From Symsagittifera roscoffensis (taxonomy: Eukaryota; Xenacoelomorpha; Acoela; Convolutidae): 64,000 bases of DNA. The stretch's first letter is position 1. The number at the start of each line of letters is the position of its first letter. Below, one piece after another: positions 21,381 through 31,409 of this stretch. The position numbers and the translations under genes are program-made. The notes under the pieces are model-generated. The model had not been told where the DNA came from and made no database searches. It saw only the letters and a list, made by a program, of their open reading frames with translations. The stretch is taken from assembly GCF_963678635.1 (NCBI RefSeq), contig NC_087071.1:13407088-13471087 (forward strand), in the 5' to 3' direction.

Positions 21381-22780
21381 TTTGTTGAAATCAATTTCAG
21401 CAAAACATTTTGAGCTTGATTTCGAAGTCACAACAAAGACTTTGCCTCGAGTGAAAACTACTATTAAGTTGAGTGTATGAAATTTAAAAAATTTTGAAAA
21501 ATGATATTAAGTGCTTTGGCGAAGCTTTCAAATTGAACTGGCAGTTTACTAGGGGTTTGCAAATAGAAAGCAGTTTTCAATTTACAAAAAATTGAACTTC
21601 AAGCTAAAATTTGAAAAAAAAGCACGACCAAAAAATATGTATTTAAGCTCTAAATTTGTATTTGATTTATAAAGACAAGTATCACTACAACTTTTTGCGC
21701 TGATGAATAAGGTTTACAAATAAAAATTAGATTGATGATAATGAAACAAATATTTTATAGCGCTTTTTACTGCTATACAGTGAGCAAAAAAGTTTCATTG
21801 ATATGATTTATTAAATGATGATTTGATTAAATTGATAGTTTGATGGTTTGATGATTTCTAAATTTGATGATTATTCACAAAAGAGGTTATAAAACAAGAA
21901 AAGGGTCTCGAAATTTACGACTTGTTCAGTTTTTAACCACTAAAAAGCTTAATTTCATTTTTTTAAACTGTTTTCGAAAAGAGTCAAGAAACAAAAAACC
22001 ACAAAAGTTCATTAAAAATTGCACGAAAAAAGTCCGGGTTTGTTAAATTCCATTAAAACATAATTTTTTTCAAAACATAGCTTTCAAAAACATTTAGAAA
22101 CTTTTTGAAACTTCTTTAGAAACATTTAAAAACTAACCTTGTTTTAATTCGAATATGATAATAAACAGATTAGCTTCAGGCTAAACTTTTCTAAATTTTT
22201 CTACACTTTGGCTAAACTTTTCTAGCAATTTTGTATCAATGAGACCGGGATTTTGTATTCTTTACAGAACGGTAGTTAACGGAAGTAAATCAGATGTAGT
22301 TGCAAGTTTCATGGAAACAACTTGAGCTGGATTTCAAAATCACAATAAACATTTTGTCTTGAGTGGAGACTGAAATTAAGTTGGAATTTTAAGTTTTAAA
22401 AATTGATTTTGAGTGCTATGACGATGTTTTAAATTAAAAGTAAAATTAAACGATTGTTTTAGTAAAATTTTCAAATCTAAGAATTTTGGATTTTGGTGTT
22501 TCTTGGAAACTTGAAAAAATTCTCATTTTACAAAAAGTTGATCTTCGTGTAAACATTTGAAAAATTAAGTGTTCAAGTTGTAACTTAGTATTTATTTTGT
22601 AAACAAATTTTTGATTATAACTGTTTGCGCTGATGATTTTTCATAATAAGATTTTCAAATATTTGATTCGTTTGATGATAGAGACAAAAATTTTTATTTT
22701 CGTGCTGTTTACTGGTATACAATCAGCAAGAAAATTTTATTGATACAATTTAATATTTGATGGTTTGATTACCTGGTTTT
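21380..22780 (+). repeat. Diverged tandem duplication, period about 920 bp
   Basis: Blocks near 21418-21860 and 22331-22770 match in order. Shared words include ATTAAGTTG, TTTACAAAAA followed by GA(A/T)CTTC, TTTGCGCTGATGA, TGATGATA and the stretch around TATACA(G/A)T(G/C)AGCAA before TTGATA. Divergence is much higher than in the 2741-4212 duplication, so it is older. No coding potential. Confidence 0.65.
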
Positions 22781-22820
22781 GGAGCAAAATCGAAAAATCA
22801 CTACTTTTGAAATTTGTTTA

Positions 22821-22984
22821 ACAAAATCTCAATATCTGATGTTCAAAAACCACGTTCTGATAATTCACGCAACCACAGATAATGAACAAAATCGAAAAAT
22901 CACTAACTTTGTTCATTATTTATGGTTGCGGTGAATTATCAGAACGTTGTTTTATTGAACATCAGCTTTTGAGACTTTGATGAA
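22821..22984. repeat. Long inverted repeat, arms about 70-78 bp
   Basis: The left arm, 22821-22890, contains CGTTCTGATAATTCACGCAA and AATGAACAAA. The right arm, 22907-22984, is its reverse complement with a few mismatches and small indels. The loop is only about 16 bases and includes CGAAAAATCACT, which also occurs at about 22793, just before the left arm. A transcript would fold into a long hairpin. It could be a small foldback element or a recent palindromic duplication. Confidence 0.8.
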
Positions 22985-22989
22985 ATTAA

Positions 22990-23660
22990 TTTTAAATTTT
23001 CAATCTAAAAAATGAAGAAAAAAACAAAGAGTTTTCCCATTTTATCATAAGTGTGCTACGAACTCTGAACCAAGAAAACTAAGAGTGAACTAAGTGTGAA
23101 CTAAGAAAACTAAAGATGGTTTACGTGAAATCAGGCATCAAAATTGAAGTACAAAACATGTGTGCAATATATGTCCGTGCCAAATTTTTATTTTTTAAAT
23201 TGTTCAATAAATCAAATAGATGGAAAATATTCGAAACAATAGTGCAATTTTCAAAACAAGTCTGCATCATTTAAGAAAACTTGTATGCACTTTCAAAAAC
23301 AATACTGCAAAATCTTTCATAAAACATTAAACCAAACAAACTAGAAAGTACAAATTACGACATGTTCAAGTTTCCCGCATGAATTTCTCACCAGTTAGGC
23401 TACAGCGAATATATACGAATTTTGTTCATTTATGAACAATGAGCGACTCGATTTATTCACTAAAATTCTCGTTGCAGAATATAGCTGGTGTTTCCTACTC
23501 ATATATTAAAAATAACGTTACTGTGTAATTTCATGCGCTCAAACGAACCATTTTGATGGATCTTGATTGTATTTTTATGGGGCACAAAAACTTTTTCACA
23601 CTTACGTACTTTGGAAACACACAAAAAATAAGAAAAGAGTAACTATGCTTATTTTTATGC
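22990..23660. other. Non-coding AT-rich DNA
   Basis: No supported feature recognised. Confidence 0.45.
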
Positions 23661-23662
23661 TA

Positions 23663-24123
23663 CATTAGTGGACAAATTAGGCGCACTTTCAGGATTCGTT
23701 TCTGTAAAAACTTGTTTCCAAGGCCCATTTGGATTTTTTCTAACGTTAACTGCAATTTTCAGCAAAATTTTAAGACCAAGAGCAAATATTCAGAGCTCTC
23801 CTCTAGGAAACTATCACCGTTTGGTTTCAGAAACTTACCATTGTAATCCGGGTCTTAAAAAGCCAAATGCATCAGCTTAGAGCAGATGATGATAATCTGT
23901 CATTTTCAGACTAGAATTAAGTTGGTAAGTCTTTGAAACCAAATATTGATAGTTTTATAGAGGGTAGCGCTAATCTCTTTTGATGTTGTTCTATGTAAAA
24001 AACTATGGTAAAAATCCAAGTCAAGTTTGTCAAAAATGGCTTTAAAATTTTGATTAAAAGCATTAAAAACAAGCATTTTAGAAGGCAAAAACCTGAGTTT
24101 ACACTTATTTTTGTCCCCTGGTG
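23663..24123. mobile_element. MITE, family 1, second copy
   Basis: The left end CATTAGTGGACAAATTAGGC and the reverse complement of the right end (CACCAGGGGACAAAAATAAG) match, with TA at 23661-23662 and 24124-24125. The interior, around TTTGGTTTCAGAAACTTACC and CCGGGTCTTA, matches the interior of the units at 2741-4212. Length is 461 bp with no transposase. The frames overlapping it at 23668-23880 and 23906-24190 are chance frames. Confidence 0.75.
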
Positions 24124-24125
24124 TA

Positions 24126-24871
24126 ATGCAGCTATATGCAATTTCAAAGCACAGTTACTGTTCAAAAAAACATGTGATATAGAATTGTAGAACTGTCGAT
24201 GTAGAAATTTTGAGGCAGTTCCCAGTCAAATTTGTCCAAAAAAGTCTTTGAAAAGTGATCTTTAATAAGTTTTTGTTCAATTATGATCTCTAATGAAATT
24301 TTGGAGAAAATTAAACCAGCCGAAGTATGAGCCAGCTACCTCATAAATCAGTTAAAAATACGTAACTTTTATACAATAGTCACACAACTTTTATGCAACA
24401 GTTACGAATCCCCCACAAATTTTGCTCACATGCCGAATTTTTTCAGCTGTTTTTGTACTCTCCGCATTTTTGGTTAACTTATACTTCGTCTGATTTGTTC
24501 ACACTCTAATTTGTGCAATGGAAATTTAAAAACATATTCAATTTTTCTGAGAAGTTTTGACTCGAGCAACCGATCTTTATTAGAAGCTTGGAAAATTTTA
24601 CTGCAAATACTGAAAACAGGTGTTTTAAACCTCGAAAATACAAAAGTTTATAACAAAATTGAGTCTCATTTTCTACTGAAGACTTTAGGCCTAACTTGAA
24701 GCAAAATTTTGAAAATTTTTCATCGGCTCTTTTTCTTTGAAAAAAACCTCGGAAAAATTACAGTTTGAAAAAAAAACATGATTAAAATTAAAAATTGCGT
24801 ATAATCTAAAAACTGCTCAAATATTATAACCAGTAAAAGCTTATAATTTATCGAAATCGAGTTCTGGAAGG
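24126..24871. other. Non-coding DNA upstream of the glycosyltransferase exons
   Basis: It would hold the promoter and 5' UTR of the gene at 24872 if that gene is active. No TATA box or start motif can be assigned with confidence. Confidence 0.4.
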
Positions 24872-26246
24872 ATGTGTCAGGCTTTATTTTACTTTACTCC
24901 TCCGGAAAACACCAAGAAGCTGTCAGTTATTTGTGTCTCTTTTACAGCTTTGTTCATTCTCGTCACTTTGAGTATTAATCAAAAAGTGATCGAAAATAGA
25001 AGTTTTATTCAAATTGTGGAGGAAACAAATCTTACAATGTCAGAAGAAGTAAAAACAAAGCCGTGGCGGAACGTGAAAATATTATGCTTTGTCATAACAC
25101 ACCCACGAAACTTGGGTAAATGTCTTATTTTTATTTTTATTTTTGGTTATAATTTTCGGAAAATTTTAGCAAACATTGCAATGTTTTATATCGAATACGT
25201 GCGACGGATGTACTTAGAGGGATTCTGAAGAAGATTCTTTACTTTTCTAACATTTGATCAAACTATATCTGGGTTGCGATAATTTATGATATAAAAGTAA
25301 ATGTAAATTGCTTATAGTTTTTGAGATTTTGACTGAGTACCGAAAAATGTTAAGCTATGCTTTTGATACTTTCAAATTTGAAATAAAAAATGATCTCATC
25401 TTAAATTAAGTATGATTGGAAAATATTTACTTAAAATTTTCTACTAGTGACCAGGGGCGGATCGAGGGGGGGAGGGTGAGTAGTGGGCGGATTTTCAAAA
25501 AAGATTCGAAAATTTTTTCGACTTTTTTAAGGTCGACCAAATTATTTTCTGAGCTCTCATAAATCACTGTAAAGAACCTAAATTGTCCCAATTTTCTCGG
25601 CCGCAGGCGAATTTTTGAAAAAACGCCAAAAAAGGCGTTTTGGAAAATTTTGACCAAAAAATCGCGATTTTTTGGAGCGCACACCCTCCTCAAATTTTGT
25701 ATATTTTGGCGCCGAAGACGACTTTAGAAATTATTTAGGGTCCCCCACCAAAAATGGATATCTCAAAATAGTACAAAGGGGAGACCCTTTGGGTCGGCAG
25801 GCGGTCGAAACCCTAAGGGAAGGAGGCGTCCGTTCCCCCCCGCCCCCACCTAAATCCGCTGGTTCTAGTGTATTTTTGATCTGTTTTTTTTTAAATTCCA
25901 CCGAAGGCCGATTTACAAACTTGTTTTTTTTCAGACAAAAAAACTAGATTTGTAAATCAAACTTGGGGCAGCAGGTGTAGCAAGACTATGTACATTAGCG
26001 ACAAAAACAACACTTCCTTTCCGACCATATCAGTGACGAATTACACAGGCCGTGATTACCTCTGGGCTAAAACACGCAACACTTTGCAGTTGATTTACGA
26101 AAAGTATATTGAAGATTATGATTGGTTTTTGAAGGCAGACGATGACACGTATATACTCGTGGAAAATTTGAAGAAATTTCTGCATACGAAAAACACTTTT
26201 GGAATGGAGTATTTCGGCAAGCTTTTAAATTCAACTGAAGAAACAG
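24872..26246 (+). CDS. C1GALT1-like beta-1,3-galactosyltransferase, N-terminal half
   Basis: Core 1 galactosyltransferases add galactose to O-linked GalNAc in the Golgi. Exon 1 (24872-25115) starts at ATG with a short cytosolic tail, one membrane segment (LSVICVSFTALFILVTLSI, about residues 17-35), a stem with N-glycosylation sites, and VKILCFVITHPRNL. Exon 2 (25935-26246) starts in matching phase 1 after TTTTTTTTCAG and gives VNQTWGSRC, the acidic DDD motif in FLKADDDTYILVENL, and EYFGK. The donors are GGTAAAT and AGGTCGGT. The encoded part is about 185 residues, against roughly 330-380 for the family. The next family block, with a GYMSGGAGY-type motif, was not found before the N gap. The gene is therefore truncated, continues after an unusually long intron, or is broken by assembly. 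A C1GALT paralogue is the best match; a related family-31 enzyme is possible. Confidence 0.75.
25452..25861. mobile_element. MITE with CAGGGGCGGATC ends inside an intron
   Basis: It begins CAGGGGCGGATCGAGGGGGG, and its right end reads in reverse complement CAGCGGATTTAGGTGGGGG. Ends of the CAGGGGCGGATC type are known from hAT-like MITEs in many invertebrates. CTAGTG lies just outside both ends (25445-25450 and 25865-25870), which may be part of an imperfect 8-bp target duplication. It is 410 bp, GC-richer than the intron and without a transposase. The frames at 25427-25693 (minus) and 25672-25947 (plus) run through it and have no ATG-supported product. Confidence 0.7.
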
Positions 26247-26506
26247 GTCGGTCAAAATTTTTACTACCTTAAATAAACGTCAGTTTTGATTCATAAATGT
26301 CTTTCTAATTTCATTAATATTTGAAAAAAAAGAGTATTTCTTTTACAATATCCCCCATCATATACTAATCATTTAAACTGTTTTATTTAGGTTCTCTATC
26401 AAAACAAAATTTGTTTGTATTTGGGTAATCAGTCAAATGCCTCTGGGCATGATAAATTGACGAGTGAACAAAAATTCAGAATACGAAAAAAATGCAGGAG
26501 AACGGT
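26247..26506. other. Sequence after the last recognised glycosyltransferase exon
   Basis: An acceptor-like TTTTATTTAG ends at 26391. Splicing exon 2 to it in phase would add only about 12 residues before a TAA. The residues do not match the family, so this is not accepted as the true next exon. Confidence 0.35.
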
Positions 26507-27327
26507 ATCCCGGGTTGACCTCCATAGACCGAAAATGCTAATCATACAATTTCATACACTTAGTCTATGGAAAAATGCTAGTCATAAAAATTTCATACAT
26601 TTTTGCAAAATGAGTTTAATCGAATTTCAAAGGTGTTTTATAGTTGTTTTGGTATCGAAATTGGTATCTCTTCATAAAAAAAGGAAAAAAAATGGTATGA
26701 AAAAAAATGCTACCCATACAATTTCCATATATGGAAATTGTATGATTAGAATTTTTTCAATTTTTTTGTGAAAAAAATAGCTTTGAACAATCAATTGAAC
26801 TGCTGGCAAAACATTTAAGCGTTTTTTGGGCTGCTAAGACTGAAAACTTTGAATTTTTTTAATTCTTGTTTTCTGAAAAAAAAAACACTTGTCATACAAT
26901 TTCCATATATGGAAATTGTATGACTAGCATTTTTTTGATGGCGACGACAAAAATTTTTCTAAGTATTTTTGAAATTGCCCCCCAAAATTTTTTGTGTTTT
27001 TTTTCAACCGCAAATTGATTTTCGTCTTCAAACAAACATTTTTGTAATACAGCTGAAAACAAACATTACGTTTGAGTAATCAAGGTTTATGTCATTTGTG
27101 TTCGGTTACGAACACAACCAAAAAAATTTTGAGAAATTAAAATGTAAAAAATCAATATTTTTGGTTTATGGAAAAATGCTAGTTATACAATTTCCATATA
27201 TGAAAAAATACTAATCATAGACCTTTCATGCAATTTTCTGTACGTATGGAGTTGCATGGAAAGTGTATGACTAGCATTTTTCCATATATGGAAATTGTAT
27301 GACTAGTATTTTTGGTCATCCCGGGAT
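26507..27327. mobile_element. Palindrome-rich TIR element, 821 bp
   Basis: The left end ATCCCGGGTTGACC and the reverse complement of the right end, ATCCCGGGATGACC, match, and the match continues through AATGCTAATCATACAATTTC and its counterpart. Inside are two perfect 30-bp palindromes centred on CCATATATGG (26715-26744 and 26893-26922) and further partial ones near 27190 and 27290. The motif ATGACTAGCATTTTT recurs beside them. There is no coding capacity. It sits about 260 bp after the last galactosyltransferase exon. The flanking AT may be the target duplication; the superfamily is open. Confidence 0.7.
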
Positions 27328-27329
27328 CA

Positions 27330-28009
27330 TAGCCAGAAAAACGTACTCAATTATTTTTAAATGAACTTCCAAGCTGAGTTTAATTGCTTTAGCAAAAATT
27401 ATTTTAAAAAGTATTTTAAAAAGTAACACCTTTTTCAATTGCATTTGTTTTTTTTTCCATACCAAGTCTCTAGATATTGAGCGCAATTAAAATAACACAA
27501 ATTAGTTAACTAAAATACGATTACAAATTCGTATCGGTCGTTATCTATAGAGTGGTTTAAGTTAAGCGAAAGTTCTGGTAAAACAAAAATTCGTCTCTAA
27601 ATTGCCTGTTTTCAAAGATGTTTTGGCCAACAATTAATTTCAATTTGGGCTGAATTTTTTTATAGATCAAAAGCTGATTATCGGAACTAACATTTGTGAA
27701 GTCATCAATATTTAGATTGATGGAATTAATATTTTCTTCCGGGTCTAAAAACGGCGCCATTTTTAGTTGTGTTTCTCATATTAATTTTTTTTGTTCACTA
27801 GTGTATAACCTTGATTAAAACGCTGTATATCCTCTTTCGATATGTTGAATATGAGTCATCTACTCTTCTTAGTTTGATGAAGACAACAGAAACATGTTTG
27901 CTGTGTTCTTTTTATAAGTCAGGCTGGTTTTTCAAGAAATAATAATTCTTTTTAGGCTATTCGTACTCCTGACTTTTTGGCGGCAATAACCCAACTTAAT
28001 GCATTGCAA
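27330..28009. other. AT-rich DNA with possible decayed element end
   Basis: Near 27785-27812 the minus strand reads TATACACTAGTGAACAAAAA, close to the family 1 MITE ends. A minus-strand ATG at 27760 in good context opens a 67-residue frame (MAPFLDPEENINSINLNIDD) ending at 27557. It has no recognised relatives, so I do not call it a gene. Confidence 0.4.
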
Positions 28010-28011
28010 TA

Positions 28012-28609
28012 CAGTGCAGATTTAAATTAACCGGACACAACGAGCAAATTTGGAAATTTCAAACGCGTTTTTTCCTACTTGCATTAATATTAGACAAAAA
28101 CTGAAAAGAACAAAACTTGCTTAGAGTTTCAATAGATTTATTTTGATGAAACTTTTTCTACAAAATTCTCAGTAAAAATTTTACCCCCAAAATAGGCCAT
28201 TCTGGTTTTTTAATTAATCAAGAATTACACTGAAACTATTTTGTTAATAGTTGAGAAAATTATATCACAAGAAGCCTCTTACACTGCCCAACAAAATTCT
28301 AGAAAGATCGAATCTTCAAAAACCTTTATAAGAAAAATGTTTTGCTTCATACCCAAAAAATGTGATTTTCACTATAAAAAACCCAAAATCTTTGCTTAAA
28401 ACAAATTTTGAACAATTTGCGCAAACATTTGGAATTTTAACCCTTCTAAAACGTTGTTGGGATGTGTAAGAGGCTTGTTGTGGTATAAATTTCTCATCTA
28501 TTAAATTCTAAGCAACTTTTGTTCTTCACTTTTTGTCTAATAGTAATCCAATTAGGGAAAACGCGTTTGAAATTTCTTCGTTTTGTCTGATTATTTTAAA
28601 TCAGCACTG
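28012..28609. mobile_element. Foldback element with Tc1/mariner-type ends
   Basis: The ends are CAGTGCAGATTTAAA on the left and, in reverse complement, CAGTGCTGATTTAAA on the right, flanked by TA at 28010-28011 and 28610-28611. The inverted similarity runs far inward: TTTCAAACGCGTTTT, ATTAGACAAAAA, then AAGCCTCTTACAC about 60-130 bp from the centre, so most of the 598 bp can fold on itself. Ends beginning CAGTG with TA duplication are typical of Tc1/mariner elements. No transposase remains. Confidence 0.8.
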
Positions 28610-28611
28610 TA

Positions 28612-29243
28612 TTTTCCCACATGATTGATTTCAAATGAATATACGTTCATCATTCTCGATAAAACTTTTCGACAACATTGGGTTCACGAACGTGGTCGGG
28701 TGCTTTCGAGTGTTTTTGAAACTGGGCGGCGTGATACCATTTTCCGTCAAGATTTCCAGGAGGATATCCATCTTGATGAAGAAGATATTTTACAGATACA
28801 GATAATTTTTTTAAAAAAAACTGACCCAGACGTTGATTTATTGAGAAAAGTTGCTTCACGGGAGTTTTCTTAATCTTAGTAGACACTTTGAAAACATCGA
28901 TGTAACGCGCTTGCACTTTCAGATGTAAGAGTACCCGCATCCAAGTTTAGGCGTAGGTAATCGATTATAACGGATTACTCTGATGATCTTTTGACAATTA
29001 TAATTGATTATAATAAACAAAATTAGGCGTTTAAAGGATTTAAATTTGATTATAATTGTGATATTCTCCAAGAGATTATAATCTCATATAAACGACAATA
29101 GTTTAATTGATTATAGTTCTTACAAAGAACCCATCATAATCTCTTGTTCTGCCGAAATTTTGTCGATTAAAAACTATAGTAGAATTATATCTAGTGGGTT
29201 ATTATTTTTGTGTCAATAAGGAAATCTCTAGAACACTTGTGTT
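28612..29243. other. Non-coding DNA with GATTATAAT cluster
   Basis: From about 28960 to 29150 the words GATTATAA and TTATAATC recur at least eight times in both directions. The open frames on both strands at 28625-28940 are short, lack convincing starts or relatives and are treated as chance. Confidence 0.4.
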
Positions 29244-29443
29244 NNNNNNNNNNNNNNNNNNNNNNNNNNNNNNNNNNNNNNNNNNNNNNNNNNNNNNNNN
29301 NNNNNNNNNNNNNNNNNNNNNNNNNNNNNNNNNNNNNNNNNNNNNNNNNNNNNNNNNNNNNNNNNNNNNNNNNNNNNNNNNNNNNNNNNNNNNNNNNNNN
29401 NNNNNNNNNNNNNNNNNNNNNNNNNNNNNNNNNNNNNNNNNNN
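29244..29443. other. Assembly gap (200 N)
   Basis: Exactly 200 N, a conventional gap length, so the true distance is unknown. It cuts the minus-strand ORF at 29444-30365. Frames drawn through the N are not real. Confidence 0.98.
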
Positions 29444-30365
29444 CATTGAGGTTTTCGTTATGTATGACTGTAGAGTTTAAACTATTATTTTGTGTATCGG
29501 GCAGAAATGTATTATAGTTTAATGGTGTTGCATCAATTGTTAAGGGTATTACCTTTACATAATCTCTTATGTAAGATATTGTACCTATTGCTTGACTTGA
29601 GATTGATTGTGGGAAGCTTATAAATGCGGGATGAGACCATTCAGGGTCCCAAACATAATCTGATTGTTCTGTGATAGCGGTATCATCGTTCGAATTTTGG
29701 GGTCTAAAATTTTTTCTTGCTTGTGCAATTAAATCAATATTGTGTGTGAAATAATCTATTATGAACCATGCCAAAATTTTTTGTAGATCGTGTTTTGTAT
29801 GTTGTGAAACGTCGTCTTTCGTGAAATTTTCTTTAATAATGTTTAAATAACTAGAGAGTAGTGTGATTTCATGTCTTACTCTTAAATGTTTTGATGCTTC
29901 TGTCGGTGAGACATTTGTTAATGGGATTTCGTTTTCTAATATCGAAATATAACTATATATTATTGCGAAAACTTCATTAGTGAAAATGGAGTTTGCTCTT
30001 TGTGAGTTATGGTATTGGATGCTTTTTATATATTCTGAAAAAACTTTTGAAAATTGTAAATCAAGGTCGTCTGTTTGAATTGTATATTTTCTATTATTAT
30101 GGTTTGATGATGTGAATTCTATGGAGTAGATTCCATACTGTTGTGTTATGTTGCATATATCTTTTAGATAGTGGTCTATGATTTGTCGTTTGATTTTTAC
30201 ATCGGGGAACTCTGTTTTACATGGGCTGATTCCGGGTTCAAATAAATTTACGAGTAAATTTTGACAAAATATGTGTTGTCCTCTATCAGTATCTGCGTCT
30301 ACTATAAAGGGAAAGATTTCATCATCATCTGGAGTTTCGTCACCTGGGGTGTGCGTTGAGCTCAT
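29444..30365 (-). CDS. Unknown ORF 2 of overlapping pair, cut by gap
   Basis: ATG at 30365 opens an uninterrupted frame of about 307 residues up to the gap. It starts with an acidic, polar leader (THTPGDETPDDDEIFPFIVD), then a long, probably helical region with well-spaced hydrophobic residues (for example KVFSEYIKSIQYHNS, FAIIYSYISILENEIPL, DLQKILAWFIIDYFTHNIDL) and later WDPEWSHPAFISFPQS. No signal peptide, clear membrane segment or catalytic motif is visible. The start overlaps the end of ORF 1 by 26 bases in another frame, as in compact viral or retroelement genes. It could be a structural or capsid-like protein; that is inference only. The frame is intact although the surrounding DNA is repeat-rich. 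Confidence 0.6.
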
Positions 30366-30807
30366 TTTTTCGTTCGATAACTGTTAATATGTAATTATTA
30401 ATGTGTCTAATTGGTTGATTCCAATTGTACAAATGTACTGGTTTGTGTTTATACTGCTTTTTTATTCTTCTTTTTCCTCTTTGTGATGAATTTGAGGTTG
30501 TTTCTGAGTCAGAGAAATATAATTGATCGTGAATTGGGCAGTTTTTATCTATTGATTCTTTTAGTTTGTAAAGTTCGTCTAAACTGTTGGTTTCTGATTC
30601 TGAAAATGCGTTTCGATTTTTTGAAAATCTTTTTCGTGTTATTTGTCTTTGTTTCGTTATTATTTTTCTTTTTAGTGTTTGTCGTTTTGTTCGAATGTAT
30701 CCTACTGTTTGTGTATGAGGTGTGATTACAAGGTCGTATTTTTTGTTATCTATTTCACAATTGTGTAAAACGATTGTTTGTTTATTTCCTAGGTTTTTAA
30801 ATGACAT
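30340..30807 (-). CDS. Unknown basic ORF 1 of overlapping pair
   Basis: ATG at 30807 starts a 155-residue frame. After MSFKNLGNKQTIVLHNC there is a strongly basic block (RTKRQTLKRKIITKQRQITR, then KRFSKNRN), an acidic and serine-rich middle (SESETNSLDELYKLKESI, FSDSETTSNSSQ), and a second basic block (RGKRRIKKQYKHK). The basic blocks would suit nucleic-acid binding or nuclear import. It ends with TGA at 30340, inside ORF 2, whose ATG is 26 bases upstream of that stop. A run of A (CGAAAAAATGAG) lies at the overlap; it could allow slippage, but ORF 2 has its own ATG. No known family is recognised. Confidence 0.55.
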   Translation of the reverse strand: MSFKNLGNKQTIVLHNCEIDNKKYDLVITPHTQTVGYIRTKRQTLKRKIITKQRQITRKRFSKNRNAFSESETNSLDELYKLKESIDKNCPIHDQLYFSDSETTSNSSQRGKRRIKKQYKHKPVHLYNWNQPIRHINNYILTVIERKNELNAHPR

Positions 30808-30879
30808 AAGGTTTAGGATGACGGATGCAAAAAGGTGTTAAGTGAATTCTAATTGCTTAAACTGTTAGTCCTTACGATT

Positions 30880-31300
30880 TTTTGGTTAGCTTAACCTGGG
30901 TCTATTTGTTCAGGGTTGGAGAGAAAAGTATATCTATTCCGGAGAATGATTTGTACTTTCTCGTGACTAATATAAGCTAAGGTGTTAACTTACTTAATCT
31001 TACTTAGGGGTAGTGATTGTGTTCAAGGGTTGGAGAATAGTAAATCGATCCACAAGGTTCAGGTATAATTAGAACGCGAGTAGTTCGTTAGATACTATTT
31101 TAAACTTACTAAGTTTAAGATTTATCCTGGGTCTGGTAAGAGGGGGGAGTCAAGTGAAGGATGAATAACCGAAGTTCTTCACTGTTTATCCTAATTTGAA
31201 TGATTAGTTTTGTTCAAAAATTTCTATTAGTCCTGGGTTTTTAGAAAGGGTTGGATAGTGAATCGACGTTTGAGGTCGTTAGACACTAATTAAGTGGGTG
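30880..31300 (-). repeat. Degenerate tandem repeats in leader
   Basis: The words CCTGGGT (30895, 31128, 31232) and AGGGTTGGA (about 30911, 31024, 31247) recur at about 110-bp steps, followed by GA(G/A)AA and an ATCGA-like word. The units are diverged. The block lies between ORF 1 and the small upstream ORF and would be a leader or intergenic region on the minus strand. Confidence 0.5.
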
Positions 31301-31324
31301 GGGGAGAACAAAGTTGTTCTGTTT

Positions 31325-31409
31325 GATCCAAGGATAAGCCTTGATGATCAAGTTTGAAATTTAATTAAGTAGAAAATGATTTAAGATCCAAGGATAAGCC
31401 TTGATGATC
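31325..31409. repeat. Two identical 25-bp repeats, each a hairpin
   Basis: The same 25 bases, beginning GATCCAAGGATAAG and ending CCTTGATGATC, occur at 31325-31349 and 31385-31409, 60 bp apart. Each contains the inverted pair CAAGG and CCTTG around ATAAG. Confidence 0.75.

Noticed and set aside
25672-25947. Plus-strand frame of 91 residues
   Set aside because: It begins at TTG, not ATG, and runs through the GC-rich end of a MITE in an intron.
26415-26771. 118-residue plus-strand frame after the glycosyltransferase
   Set aside because: It crosses the end of a TIR element, and the residues do not match the missing glycosyltransferase half.
28625-28940. Frames on both strands between the foldback element and the gap
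   Set aside because: The plus frame lacks an ATG start, the two frames overlap each other, and neither shows a motif. A transposase relic was considered but no catalytic pattern was seen.
29202-29517. Open frames running through the N block
   Set aside because: They exist only because N was translated as unknown residues. The pieces left of the gap (29202-29243) need not belong to the same frame.
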